This document shows, one piece after another, positions 35,258 to 47,110 of a stretch of 64,000 nt of DNA. The DNA lies in contig NC_072452.1 of NCBI RefSeq assembly GCF_027596085.1, forward strand, positions 4,227,814-4,291,813. The letters run 5' to 3'. A program made the translations under genes and the position numbers. Source of the stretch: Anoplopoma fimbria (taxonomy: Eukaryota; Chordata; Actinopteri; Perciformes; Anoplopomatidae). Below the pieces are notes generated by a model, which did no database searches, was not told the DNA's origin, and was given only the letters and a program-made list of their open reading frames with translations. How positions within the stretch are numbered: the stretch's first letter is position 1; every line of letters starts with the position of its first letter.

Positions 35258-35262
<5 letters not shown>
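34391..35262. other. No recognised feature
   Basis: Nothing assigned in this stretch. Confidence 0.4.

Positions 35263-35288
<26 letters not shown>
35263..35288. repeat. (TA)n microsatellite
   Basis: About 26 bases of alternating AT. Confidence 0.9.
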
Positions 35289-35399
35289 CAAAAAATAGTT
35301 TAAGTGACAGATACTGTTACTGTAACAGCAATCATTTGCCCTTCAATTTAGATCTGTTATTCCATTAGTCCGTCTGTTCGTCTATCCATCCATCCATTC

Positions 35400-35524
<125 letters not shown>

Positions 35525-35579
35525 GTGTATAATGATATGTGATGATATGTTTTTGCTGAACTAGTGTTGCTGGACAACG

Positions 35580-35792
35580 TAGTCCTCCTTACCTTCTTCT
35601 TTCCCTCCCTCATCCCCTCCTTCCCTGCTTCCTTCTTTCCTTTCATCCCTCCGTCCATACACCTTCCTTTCTCCCTCCATCTCTCTAACCCCCACCCCCA
35701 GATCATTTCTCTCCACTGCCAAGAGGGGGCAACAAAGCGGCACTTTTCAACATGCTGAGACACTAAAAACACTTGCACATTTAAGTCTCTCC

Positions 35793-35829
<37 letters not shown>

Positions 35830-35860
35830 AGACACACACACACACACACACACTGTAACT
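35580..35860 (+). repeat. Pyrimidine-rich tract with (CT)n and (CA)n
   Basis: CCTT/CTCC-rich stretch at 35580-35700, CT run at 35787-35829 and CA run at 35832-35852. The Arg/Glu-rich frame on the minus strand is composition only. Confidence 0.85.
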
Positions 35861-36383
35861 ATCTCCTCTTGTTTTTTATTCCTTAACCTCTCTTTTCTCT
35901 CTCAACCCCACTCCAACTTTTTATTTGCCCCTGTCAATACAAAACCACTGACATACAACATGTGAGAGGAACAGAGGAAAACTGACAAAATCTTAATTTC
36001 TCCCCCTTCTCTCTCTCTCTCTCTCTCTCTCTTACTCACACACACTCGCAAAGTCAAAATAAAACTTCATAATGCAAATTCAATAAAAGAAGAGGAGCCA
36101 TGTCTCTGTGTGCGTGTGCGCGCCCCCGTGGTGCTGAAGGAACAGCGCCCTTCACGTGGGGGATGAATGAAGCAGCAGTCTGTCTGTCCCATTGATTTCT
36201 ATTGGTGTCTTATCTCCCAAAACAAAAAAAAAAAAAAAACCCCCAAAAAAATCATGTTTTATTTTTTATTTTTCTGGGACAGGAAACTATCTGACATCTG
36301 GAGAATGAGTGAAGGTTTGAATATCAACACGTACCAGGGAACGATATTTCTTTAATGCTTTTATTTTTCTCACACAGAGAGCT
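35861..36383. other. No recognised feature apart from short simple repeats
   Basis: CT run 36008-36031, A17 run near 36222-36239. Otherwise nothing. Confidence 0.4.
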
Positions 36384-36722
<339 letters not shown>

Positions 36723-37077
36723 CTGTGCGCTCTCTTGTGGACTCTCTTAAGGCACTTTGGATAAAAGCCTCCGCAAGATGTGGCAGATTGCATGCCTGTT
36801 ATCTGTCCTTCCCTGGGCAGGTGGTGAAGTATTTGAGGGGAAGGAGTAAACAGAGGAAGGCTTTTATTTCTAGAAGGGGAGAGAGAGAGAGAGAGGCGCA
36901 TCTCTTTCCCTTCCAGTTATTTCGGCCACCGAGCCAAAAGTCTGGTTTCTCTTTTCTGGTTTCATCAACGGAGCGGACTCTCTCCTCCACATCTCTTCTT
37001 CTTCTTCTTCTCCTCCTTCTTCTCTCTCCATCGTTCAGTCTACTCTGTCGCTGAAAGCGAGGTGATCCAGCTCCTCT

Positions 37078-37128
37078 TTCCTCCTCCTCCTCCTCCTCCT
37101 CCTCCTCCTCCTCCTCCTCCTCCTCCTC
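37078..37128 (+). repeat. (CTC)n trinucleotide tract
   Basis: About 17 CTC units inside the leader-like region. Confidence 0.95.
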
Positions 37129-38196
37129 ATTCTCTCTCCCACTCGGGTTTTTGGGAGAAGAACCCAAAAGCAGCAGCTCAAGGCTTCGCGCTTTTTCCTT
37201 CTGCGTCCTGCAGCGCTGCGAGAAGGCTTTTTTCCCCCAAAAAGTCGTTACAAGTGGACTTGTTTCGTGGTTTTTGTCATTAAAAAAAAGACCTGGACCA
37301 CATCGAGGACCAGAGGAGGAAGGGCGAAGAAAAGTGAAGAACTGACAGAGAGAAGACGAAGGAAACGATGGAGAGAGCTCTCTCATCTCCAGAGATGCCT
37401 GCTCGGATGGATTAGGACATTAAAAGCATCCACTTCGGACTGGATATGAACTGATGATCAGCTGTCGGGCGTTATCATCCGGACTTGTTGGGGGTTTGAA
37501 GAGGAGAAGGGAACCCCGCACTGCAGCTGCTCCTCCACCAGCACCTCCAGGGTGATTCATTGATTCCTCAATAACACTGACGACACCAAACTGCAACTAT
37601 CGACAGATCATCTCCTCATAGGGTGGACTTTTCTGCTTATTTTCTCCCAATTTTAACATTTTAAGTATCCTTCAATTCAACTTATAATACATACTATATA
37701 TATACCAGCAACATGTTTTGTTCCTTTAGCAACATCACACGAATGTTGACAGGATCATAGAAAGTAGAATATTAAGCCCTTCACGAGATATTATTACATT
37801 GTACTACAAGGGCAGTGAGTAACATAAAAAAAAACTATAAGAAGGAGAATAAACTCGTGTGATTGGCACAACAGATTGACCCTGAAATCATAATAATAAT
37901 AATTTAATAAGGATTATTATAGTGGGACTCCGGTTTTGGGAGATTGGAAGTTATTTTTGGGCCGAGCAAAGTGGAGCGACTCTTCCACACCAGTGCCCGG
38001 ACAGAGACGGAGACAGACTGAAGGCAGAGGTCTACCCACTTGTCTCTGTCTCAGAAAGGAGAGGGGTGGGTGGGTGAGAGGGGGGGCAGAGAGGAGGAGA
38101 GGAGGAGAGGAGGAGAGGATGCGTAACTGCGGTTCATTGGAGCGGACTTAGCCTTCAAACACCTTGGAGCAGCACAGAAAGGGAGATTCTATTCTA

Positions 38197-38220
38197 TTTT
38201 TTTTTTTTTTTTTTTTTTTT
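38197..38220 (+). repeat. Poly-T run
   Basis: T24 within the leader-like region. Confidence 0.95.
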
Positions 38221-38561
38221 GTGTTGCAGTCAGGAAGACTTTTTTGCTGTTTAAGGCTTGTTTCAATCTCCTTCGTTTTGGCAGAGAGGAGAGGAGAAGA
38301 AAAAAAAAACGACCTCTACACTTTCATTTCTCCATCCACCGTTCCGTCGGTCCGGAGCCCGGCTGAAGGAGACAAAGACACCGGGGACAGAGCCAGAGGT
38401 GGGATTTATTTCAGCAGATGTGAGAAACGTCCTCGTCCGGTCGAGCACCTGTCATCAGGGATATTCACTCCGGAGCACCAGGTAGGATGTGCGATGTGAC
38501 TTTACTCCAGCCATGGGAGGAAGGAAGAACAGAGAGAGAGAGAGTTAGAGTTATATGCTCG

Positions 38562-38619
<58 letters not shown>
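38562..38619 (+). repeat. (TG)n microsatellite
   Basis: About 58 bases, 80 bases after the candidate splice donor and 17 bases before the duplicated block. Confidence 0.95.
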
Positions 38620-38625
<6 letters not shown>

Positions 38626-38635
38626 GTGAGAGACC

Positions 38636-38875
38636 GAATGAAAGCTAAAATTGACATTTTGAATATGAAAAGAATGTCACGGACTTGAGTCATTTGAGCC
38701 CTAATGTGTTGTCAAATGATTTTTTTTTTTTTTTTTGCACTTTTATGGGTTCATATCTTCATGCACATACTTGAATTTGATTCACATTTACAATATTTTG
38801 GGAGAGAGAACAACAAAGGAAAGGAGGAGTGAAAAACCGTACAAGAGAGGGAAAATATTAAGGGGAGCAGGGTTA

Positions 38876-38942
<67 letters not shown>
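38636..38942 (+). repeat. Duplicated block, copy 1
   Basis: 242 unique-looking bases (GAATGAAAGCTAAAATTGAC at the start, AAGGGGAGCAGGGTTAATG before the repeat) followed by (TG)n at 38878-38942. The same sequence occurs at 59126-59434 in the same orientation. Outside the poly-T stretch near 38720-38736 I see two substitutions: ACGGACTTG versus ACGGATTTG, and CATTTGAG versus CATTCGAG. The flanks do not match. Confidence 0.9.
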
Positions 38943-38948
<6 letters not shown>

Positions 38949-39214
38949 CACAGATGGATTCTGAACACTGCTAGGAACAAAGTCGTTCGACTATTTCGGT
39001 CCTTTGAACTCCCCCGTAAGGCCAAGAGGCTGCTCATCATTCATTCATCAAACTGCAATGAGTGTGTACGAAGTAACATGAGTGCGCTGAAAGCTGGGCA
39101 TGCTGGGTGACAGACATTCCCTCAGTGGGGGGAGCAGGAGTGATGAGCCAGAGATGCAATGATAAACACATCACAAATCAGCAGAAAGTACTATATAGAG
39201 CAGTATATTCTTTC
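38943..39214. other. No recognised feature
   Basis: Nothing assigned. Confidence 0.4.
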
Positions 39215-39410
39215 ATTACATTTACATTACATTACATTACAGTCATTTAGCAGACGCTTTTATCCAAAGCGACTTACAGGAAGTGTATTCAACATAGGTA
39301 TTCAAGAGAACTACTAGTCACCAGAAGTCATAAGTGCATCTCCTTTCTTAAACAAGCATCTTAAAGCATAAACCAGAGCAAAAGTATAGTGCAGAGGCAG
39401 ACTTTCAGTT
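39215..39410 (-). mobile_element. Retroposon with the SINE-type tail but a different body
   Basis: In minus-strand terms the element ends in GTCGCTTTGGATAAAAGCG, TGCTAAATGACTG and (TAATG)n (39215-39276 on the plus strand), exactly like the full SINEs. Its body (TTATGACTTCTGGTGACTAG region and beyond) does not match theirs. It may be a second SINE family or the LINE partner sharing the 3' tail. The 5' end is undefined. Confidence 0.6.
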
Positions 39411-39479
39411 TGTTCTTATCTGTGATTTAACCTTTACACATGGACCTATATGTCCTCCAGCCCTCCTACATGGAGTAGG

Positions 39480-39507
39480 ACACACACACACACACACACA
39501 CACACAC
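39480..39507 (+). repeat. (CA)n microsatellite
   Basis: About 28 bases. Confidence 0.95.
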
Positions 39508-40027
39508 TGAATGAGCAAAACAACCGTTTTGTGGTAGATTCACATTGACTTACCAACTAGAAATGTTAACAGTTCCTTTAAAACAGAGGCTCTCCTCCAG
39601 GGGGCCCGTTAGGCCCGTACACTAACCCGTCCTTCACATAGACTGATCTGCTGGAAAGTGCACCATATATAAACATTAACCTCTAGTTAAAACACTTTGA
39701 CACACACACGTAAAAAATTGCACTGGAGATATGCTCCAAGAATCCCATTTACCCAGTTGGGGGTGAAGCACCTTTGGGTGAAAGGAGTGCCGTTTTGGTC
39801 CCACTGTATAATTTTCCCATTTGTTCAAGTCTTCCCAAACACAGACGCGGTTTGTCTGAGTGCTTTACAGCCCAGCAGGTGCTTTCTCCCCCTCCATCCC
39901 TCTCTCCCACATCTCTCTCTTTTTTTCTCTCTCTCTCTGTGAGTGTGTGTAGAGAAAGAGAGATCGTGTGTTTGCGTGTAGGAATGCAAGGACGAAGACA
40001 GAAAGTGTGTTTGTAGTGTAATGATGT

Positions 40028-40068
40028 GTGTGAGAGAGAGCGAGAGAGAGAGAGAGAGAGAGAGACAG
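40028..40068 (+). repeat. (GA)n microsatellite
   Basis: GA run with one GC interruption, preceded by a TG run. A CT run lies upstream at about 39912-39937, giving another complementary pair. Confidence 0.9.
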
Positions 40069-40126
40069 AGTGGATGTATGTCTTCTCATCGTGTATGCGT
40101 GAGCAACAATGCCACAGCAGGGCTCT

Positions 40127-40136
40127 CACACACACA

Positions 40137-40213
<77 letters not shown>
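40127..40213 (+). repeat. (CA)n microsatellite, inverted partner of 40326-40402
   Basis: About 87 bases with one CC interruption. Confidence 0.97.
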
Positions 40214-40216
<3 letters not shown>

Positions 40217-40323
40217 CACACTCTGTGGAGCGATGCGTGGGGTTTAATTATCTCGGCCGTTTAGCAACAAGGTGTGCATCAATCGTCAGAGTGGAGGGAG
40301 ACCGAGTGTCCGCCGGAGGCTGC

Positions 40324-40325
<2 letters not shown>

Positions 40326-40386
<61 letters not shown>

Positions 40387-40402
40387 GTGTGTGTGTGTGT
40401 GT
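40326..40402 (+). repeat. (TG)n microsatellite
   Basis: About 77 bases with one TTG interruption, complementary to 40127-40213 across a 112-base spacer. Confidence 0.97.
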
Positions 40403-41040
40403 TGATTTATAGTGCAGAGCCGCTGTCCTATAGATCTGACGAGTAGGTAGATGGACTGGCAGCAGAACGACTCCGTCACACTGACCAACTCCGGCCATCT
40501 ATTACCAGGATGGAGAGAGAGAGGGGGGTGTAGTTTACAGCAGGCATGCAGAGATGAGTGGAAGTAGAGAAAGAGAGGAGAAGAAGTATTCAGATCCTTT
40601 ACTCATGGTGAAAGCATCAATATATTAAAGGGAACATAACATATGTGCTTGTGCACATGCATTTGGATTTTTGGAGCTCCCACCAACACACAAACTGTGA
40701 TTTATTTCTAAACATATTCCATTACAAGAAGAAAAAAAGTTCAAGTTAAAACAACCATGAATACATCAGGTAGCTGGTTGTGTTCTGTTGGCACACCCAG
40801 CAGTGATGTCACCAGGTCCTGGAGTACACCTGTACATCACAGCAGCCAAGAGTTCAGTTACTCTTTAAGACCAAGTCGGGTATTTTGAATGAATGGAACA
40901 GACGGAGACAGAACAAGTAGATCGGAGAAAAATGAAAAAAGAAGAGAAACAAGCGGTAACATTTAGAGCAGGCAGGTAGAAAGAGTAGGAGATGGATGAA
41001 CTAAAGGAAAAATAAAAGAGATAACAGAGGGAAGAGGAGA
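40403..41040. other. No recognised feature
   Basis: Purine-rich patches. AGTATTCAGATCCTTTACTC near 40586 is a phrase seen in many fish repeats, but no element boundaries are visible. Confidence 0.35.
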
Positions 41041-41645
41041 GAGAGGAGGAGGAGGAGGAGGAGGAGGAGTGTAGTGCAGAGGGAGTAACTGCTGTCTTCT
41101 CGATAATAATTGCTCGGTGGTAAAACTAATTCATTTTGTCACCCGGTGCTGCTGTGATATACTGAATCCCTGCTCAGCCACTGAAATGAAGTGAACCAAA
41201 TAAAAATAAAAAACTTCTTGAACTGCTTTGATCATCTACATAACTACGGAAACACAACATGTAGGAATCTGCTCAGTGGAACTGTTATGAAGCTGAATCT
41301 TATTGATTTTCAAAATGATTACTGCTTTTTGATTTGAGCTTAAGCGAGCGGGTTATAGTTAAGAGAAGGGGTGATTAGGGAAGCTAGGGAGGAGACAAAA
41401 AAGGAGGATGAGGAGAAAGGGAAAGGACTGAAGGAGGAGAGGAGATGTAGTGAATAAAGAAGGGAGTGTAGATTTAGAGACTCGAGGACAGGAGAGCAGA
41501 GAGAGAGATCCATAAATTGAGGGAGGGATGACAAGGAGCGGAGAGGCGCTGGAAATATACGAGGAGGGGAAGTCTGGCTGAGAGGAGAGCGGGATGAACG
41601 AGAGAGAAAGAGGGAGAGAGAGAGAGACAGAGGGAGGGTGCTATT
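41041..41645 (+). repeat. Purine-rich low-complexity stretches
   Basis: GAG trinucleotide run at 41042-41069 and a polypurine region (AGGAGGA, GAGAGA) at 41365-41640. The intervening 41100-41340 is ordinary AT-rich sequence. Confidence 0.7.
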
Positions 41646-42179
41646 GAAGAGCCATAAGCCGCATGACTGTAGATTTGAGATATTGTAGATTCAGCCTGTT
41701 TGCGACCAATTATTCTTGCTGTGGTCGAGTTTATGGGCTTTACTGGGAATCTGTGAGGCACCGTCGAATGAAAACTTCAGAACCAAATGCAAACCGTTTC
41801 CTCAACAGCAGCCAGGACGCATTACCTTCAAAGCAAAGTGTTGTTTAGTGTTTTTATTAACCTATTTAGGGACTTGACCTTTACTAGCTGGGTCATATCA
41901 CATGGTCTTCCATAGCAGATTGATAGATATTTAAATTTCCTTCTTTTTTTTTTGCAAACAAGATGGAAAGTTGACAATCCACAATGTCATGTCAGCGGGG
42001 TAATTTTATACGTGCTAAAGAAGATCATGTGATATGAGAATCACTGTATCAAGCAAACATTATTTGTATAGAGCACCCTTTTGTAATAGTGAGAGCTTTC
42101 AAAGTGATTTACCAACGTGGTCTCATCCTTGCTCATCGTATTTTGCCTCTTGGAACCAGCCTTTAGAGCAGAATCTTGA
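41646..42179. other. No recognised feature
   Basis: Nothing assigned. Confidence 0.4.
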
Positions 42180-42335
42180 CATAAAAGGTTGGCGCGTGGT
42201 TAAAGTTGTTAAATTGTTGCGGTTGACGTCGTAATAGGAGATGATTAACGTGGTGAAGTTAAGCAACGAAGCTACTTGGCCAGGGTTGGAAAAAATCTTG
42301 GTATGGCTTCTGGTTGCCCACCTGGTGTCCAAGAA
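42180..42335 (+). repeat. Dispersed family A, diverged copy
   Basis: GCGTGGTTAAAGTTGTTAAA, then AACGTGGTGAAGTTAAGCAACGAAG and CTACTTGGCCAGGGTTGG parallel the GTTTAGGCAACAAAACTAC part of the family. Confidence 0.45.
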
Positions 42336-43729
42336 GAAGAGAGACAACGTCCTGATCTATTCCAGGTTCTCACGAACACCACCGGATCAAATTTGTGCAA
42401 AAAGGGGGTCCATTTGGGTCCAGGCTGACGTAGTCTATCTCACACTCACCAGTAATATTTGTGAATATATGTTTTGCAGTTTGAATAATGAAAACTGCAG
42501 TGACAGATAATGGTCTTGTGATTTGGAGACTCTCCGAAATTTGGCAATTAGGGCTTTTCAGGGGATCTGACCGAGACACCACCCTTATTTCGCACAATGG
42601 ACGCTACGTCACGTGACACAAATTCGTCAGTAAATCCCCTCAACTTTGATTTCACACAGGAATCCAACGCGGGTTCCCTGGTTCCCTGACTGAGGTTTAT
42701 TTGTCCAGTCCACCACCCCTTCATACTGCGTCGGTTGCTTTGAGCATCTAAAAAAGACATGGATGGACTTACATCGGAATTAGTCTCAAAAAGATGCTTA
42801 AAGGTGCCATGTATGTCGGTATCAACACGCCAAGGGGCCACTGCCCGAGTGGTATTAGACGCTTTGGGAGGGGCACCGGGTTGGCTTAACAAATGACTGA
42901 CAAGCACACTACTAAATGGACCTTGCTCCTAGTTGGTTTTCTCAGCTGCCATTTCTTAGGCAAAACCTTGAACCTTAGCATTCCTAATTTAGCATGTATT
43001 TTTGTGTTTTCTTTGGAATTGACGTGTCTATAATAATACAGTATTAATTGTAAAACCTTAAATATGTGGTTGCCAATTGAAAAACAACTGTTTCTGCTTC
43101 TTAATACCAAGTTTCTTTGGAGTTGTGTGGCTTTCTGAGTCTCTGATTATACGACTTCTGTTTGAATAGGAACCTCTGATCAGTCGTACCCTGCCTGGCA
43201 TGTGTGATACTATTATGACTTGTGTATTGCAAGATTTCAAAGAGCAATTTTGATCAAAGTGATGCCACACAATGTAGTAATCCTTACACTTCTGTGAAAC
43301 TCTGGGATAATTTAATGTCATGCATGCTGAAATGATCAAAGAGCCTTTATTTTTGTGTCATATGAAAAAACCTGCTCAATGGCATTTTGGCAAGATACAG
43401 AAAATACATTCAGCCTGCTGGTTAATTGCATATTGAATATGTGAAAACACAGAAAGCACACATTATTGAGACCGACTAGAAGTGGCAAGCCTGCTTTATT
43501 TTAAAGGGTGTTTACCACAACAGAATATTAGATGTTTTAAAAACAGGACATGTCCTGTTTAAAGAAGAGCTGCACAAAGCAATGCTGTTTTCTGTCGTGG
43601 TGGGAGGTGGTTGCTTTTAATTTATAATCATCCCAGTTGACTTTTCCAATTGCATAGTTTTCCTGTCCATGTACATAAAATTAATAGATTACATTTTGTG
43701 ACTATTTCATGACCTGCCATGACACCGGG
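42336..43729. other. No recognised feature
   Basis: The minus-strand frame 42548-42907 shows no domain. AT-rich afterwards. Confidence 0.4.
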
Positions 43730-43995
43730 CTGCTCTCGAAATCTTGGAGGGAATTTCTTCAAATTTTGGCACAAACCTTTTGACCACCAAAATATATTTT
43801 GGTGGTCAAAAGGTAAAAGGTCACTGTGACCTCACAAACTATGTTTTTGGCCCTAATGCAAGAATACCTATGCTAATAATCACAATTTCATTCGAATGTC
43901 TAATAGAATATAGTACTGAAGTGATATTTTGGACAAACTGATAACTAAACTGCAACTTGACTGGCAGGCGGAGGCACAGGACCACAAGGCGGTTA
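43730..43995 (+). repeat. Dispersed family H
   Basis: GGGAATTTCTTCAAATTTTGG, GGTCACTGTGACCTCACAAA, GTTTTTGGCCCTAATGCAAG, GAATGTCTAATAGAATA, GGCGGAGGCACAGGACC. This order matches a common fish interspersed repeat with a GGCGGAG-type end. It carries a perfect palindrome at 43775-43814 where related copies have ordinary sequence. Confidence 0.65.
43775..43814. repeat. Perfect 40-bp palindrome with no spacer
   Basis: The left arm ACCTTTTGACCACCAAAATA is followed directly by its exact reverse complement. The right arm's GGTGGTCAAAAGG is the part that belongs in family H; the left arm appears to be the inverted copy. Confidence 0.95.
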
Positions 43996-44104
43996 TCCTA
44001 GTTGAGGATCCACCTGGTCACTGGTCAGTATATTGTATAGAGTTATTTATTTATTTTTTGACTTTGTGGGGCGGTAGATTAAACATGTAGTATATGTTAA
44101 ATTT

Positions 44105-44615
44105 ATCGTTCAATATTTTGGGAAATAAGTTTATTGGTTCTCTTGCCCAGAGATAGATGACTAGATCATTACTACTCTCATCTGGGTTTGATAAATATGA
44201 AGCTGGAACCAGTTGACTGGAAATATTAGCTTAGCTTTTCTTAAAGCAAGGAAAAACAGCAAGCCTGGTTTGTCCTAATAAACGGTCTACCACCTGGAAT
44301 TTAACCATAAGGTTTCCAGGCGACCAGCACAGATTCCAGGGAGTCATGGCTCCCGGCTCATAAATAATATGGCACATAACCCCTGGGAAAACCACAACTT
44401 CTTGTTTTTACACTGCTTTTTATTTACCGAATAAACAAACTAGATATGGCATATCAATGAGTGTTGGAGATGCTGGTATCATGTTTGTAAATATCCAGAC
44501 CAGCTGTTTCCCTCTGTTTCTGGTCTTTATGCTATGCTAAGCTAACAGTCTCTTAGCTGCAGTTACATATATAACGGAGGTGTATCGATCTTCTCATTGT
44601 ATTTTTGCAAGATAA
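44105..44615 (+). repeat. Dispersed family E, near full-length copy with inverted ends
   Basis: It starts TCAATATTTTGGGAAATAAG and TCTCTTGCCCAGAGATAGATG, then AATATGAAGCTGGAACCAG, AGCTTAGC, a central ACATAACCCCTGGGAAAACC, and GCTATGCTAAGCTAACAGTC, closing with TATCGATCTTCTCATTG and TTTTGCAAGATAAAAAATG. The outer ends are loosely inverted, so it may be a foldback-type element. No coding frame. Confidence 0.65.
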
Positions 44616-44634
44616 AAAATGAGTAACCTAAAAT

Positions 44635-44925
44635 GTATTACTTTACATTACAGTCATTTAGCAGACGCTTTTATCCAAAGCGACTTACAATCAGTAGTAT
44701 ATTACATATCATTCACCCATTCACACACTGATGACAGGCTACCATGCAAGGTGCCACCATCAGACTCTAACTAACATTCATCATCCAGTCCACACCGATG
44801 GCAAGCCTTCAGGAGCAACTTGGGGTTAAGTGTCTTGCCCAAGGACACATCGACTGCCGAAGCCGGGTATTGAACCACCGACCCTCTGATTGGAGAACTA
44901 CCTTGCTCTCCACTACGCCACAGCG
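44635..44925 (-). mobile_element. Full-length tRNA-derived SINE
   Basis: Minus-strand element of 291 bp. The head has A-box-like TGGCGTAGTGGAGAGC and B-box-like GGTTCAATACC, then GTGTCCTTGGGCAAGACACTTAACC. The tail is GTCGCTTTGGATAAAAGCG and TGCTAAATGACTG. CTAAAAT flanks it on both sides (44628-44634 and 44926-44932). It is very similar to 49412-49703. The B-box has TTCAA instead of TTCGA. Transcription by RNA polymerase III is expected from the family, not shown. Confidence 0.9.
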
Positions 44926-46516
44926 CTAAAATCAAGCACAAGTCTGCCTATCCTTTCCCGAGCTGCTTTGCATTGTTAATGTTGGGGGAGGAAACAGTCA
45001 GAATACAGTGTGTTGTAATAGGAAAAAAAAGTTGGGTGGGATTTGAAGAACAAAAAAGGTGAAAAGGTGCCGAACTTTACTTTTACAAAAGGGGACCTGT
45101 GAAAATGTGAGTGTGTGACCAAATTTCTTCAGACCTCGAAAACAGGCAGGATGGAGTTTCAATGCTTCCACCTCTACTAATAATACCCCACTATTGCTAC
45201 AATGTTAGTTATGGAATTATTATGGTGCCTGGAGGTCAATTCTAATCTCCGTGGAGGTCAGCCTCAGCTCAGATTGGAGCCCTGCGGCTGATAAGGATTC
45301 AGTGATTCAGTGTCTTGCTCATCGTCAGCAGGGTGGACGCCTGCTGACGATGAGGGTTTAAACAAAGATCATCCAGCTGAAGGTTGGTGTGCTCCACATG
45401 GCGACCTCTAAGGACTGTGCGTATGAGCGCTGACTCAGTCGACTAACCTTAATCATAACTGTGTTGTTTCCGTGATGCAGTTACGGATGTGATTCGCTTT
45501 CCATTTTGTCTCCAATGGGACAACAAACCTTGTTCCCTTCCAGTTCCAACACTAACACAGTCATTTTGTGGTGTTCAGCCACAAAGTTTTTCGTGTTTCC
45601 TCTCCCTGAAAAGTATAAACACCAGTGTCCCTCGCAGCATCACTCATCTCGCCGGTCACAGCGTCTGCATTGCAGCTATTAACCGTCCTTGTGTTAGACA
45701 TTCTGGTGTCCGGCCTCCTTCTGGCGCGTCGTCGCTTGATAAAAGAGGCAATATGCTTTAATGAGACTGGATCCCAGAGTGAGACGACATTTTTCTTCTG
45801 TGTCCCGGGAAGGAAAAGTTGAAGAAAACCTTGGCAACGGAGCAATACCTTAGTATTTCATCTCCTGCAGGCTTTGTTGAAGTTAAACAAGCTCAAATCT
45901 GTCCCGCTTTTAAACCCCTGTGTCTAAATAAGCCGTGGACTTGTGCCCAGTGCAATTGAGATTTTATTGTCGCAGTGCTGGAGCAGTTTTCTGAGCTAGT
46001 AAACCTTAAAAATACCTTAGCAAGCAGCAAGCTTATTTTACAGTATTTAAATGACATCACTCTACAACCCAACAAATTTGGGGAATTCTAAGAAACTCCC
46101 CGAGTTCAAAGACAAAGTAGCTTGAAGTCATAGATCTAAAGAGATGTGATTAAATGTGCGTCCTCATAGAGAAATAGAAAAGTGTGTGCGCATCTACATC
46201 ACTTCATGAATCCCTAATCTTTCTCTTGTGTGCTAATAGAAAAAGGTCTTCTGGGGTTAAACAGAGCTCTGGCATCTAACAGCCCACTAATTTATCAGTT
46301 ATGATAATTGATGTGATGTTTGCTGACCGTGTGTGTTCGTGGGTTGGTGTGGATGGTGGTGGTGGGAATGCAAGGGGAATTCTGCCCCCACCCCACCCCA
46401 CGTCAACAGAAACACACATCGTTGGTGATGGGGGGGAGGGCCGCTCCTTTGCCAGTAATGAGCACATCACAGCTCAGCTAATCTGGACTCAATAGAGCAT
46501 GCTCATCTGCACACAT

Positions 46517-46519
<3 letters not shown>
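44926..46519. other. No recognised feature
   Basis: A short inverted phrase is present: GTCAGCAGGGTGGACGCC and CTGACGATGAGG near 45320-45355. Nothing else assigned. Confidence 0.4.

Positions 46520-46547
<28 letters not shown>
46520..46547 (+). repeat. (CA)n microsatellite
   Basis: About 28 bases. Confidence 0.95.
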
Positions 46548-46776
46548 ACGGGCAATATTACCAGATATATCAAAGGATATTTCTTTCTTCATTTATATTA
46601 ATAAGATATCACATCAATCGTTTAGAAGTGGATACTGTCCATCTGTATTAATGAGACCTTCCTTACCAGAAGAACGGTATCATTTGCTCAGACCTAAACA
46701 ACGATTACGCTTTCCTTCAAAAGGTCACGCGGTTGGACGAATAAGGATTGTCCTCTCAAGACAAAATAAGGTCTTG

Positions 46777-46820
46777 AAGAAGTGGACGTAGTCACCGTAA
46801 GAAGTGGACGTAGTCACCGT
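46777..46820 (+). repeat. Perfect 22-bp tandem duplication
   Basis: AAGTGGACGTAGTCACCGT lies within two identical adjacent 22-base units (46777-46798 and 46799-46820), at the start of a family B copy. Confidence 0.95.
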
Positions 46821-47110
46821 GACAACTGGTTTGTCAACTACCATTCTGAAGCCTTGATTTCGGCATATTTGCCATTGTCATCTTGGTTTTCTGCTGTTAT
46901 CATCTTGGTTTTCTGCAACCAGAAGCTACATACAACTCTGAATGAGTCAATTTTTAGGGTGGCTACAAATGTTACATATAAGTTTCATGAACTAAATACA
47001 CACTATGAAAGGGAGTAAGTTCTAAGATGACAACAAGGCGATGCCATGGTTACGACCCACCAATCCCAAGGTAGCCACTCCCTTAAACTTGCCCTGCTTT
47101 ATCGTCTATT
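46821..47110 (+). repeat. Dispersed family B, partial copy
   Basis: CTGAAGCCTTGATTTCGGC, GCCATTGTCATCTTGG, TTCTGCAACCAGAAG, then GGTAGCCACTCCC, CCTGCTTTATCGTC and ATAAATGG, as in 11600-11840. Confidence 0.6.

Larger units (their letters stand above)
36719..38481 (+). promoter_or_regulatory. Candidate promoter plus untranslated first exon
   Basis: This is the longest stretch free of dispersed-family matches, with GC and CpG above background and many upstream-type short frames. It starts at the end of the CT tract, includes a GGATAAAAGC TATA-like word near 36759, runs through leader-like sequence with CT-rich and CTC tracts, and ends at CACCAG|GTAGGA (38481/38482), a good splice-donor match. 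Many fish genes have long CT-rich untranslated first exons. No protein frame is recognisable, so the downstream gene cannot be named. The GGATAAAAGC word also resembles a SINE tail, so the TATA reading is weak. Confidence 0.35.

Noticed and set aside
36748..36775. GGCACTTTGGATAAAAGCC as a SINE tail
   Set aside because: It resembles the SINE tail GTCGCTTTGGATAAAAGCG, but there is no TAATG repeat or body sequence, so it was kept only as a possible TATA-like word.
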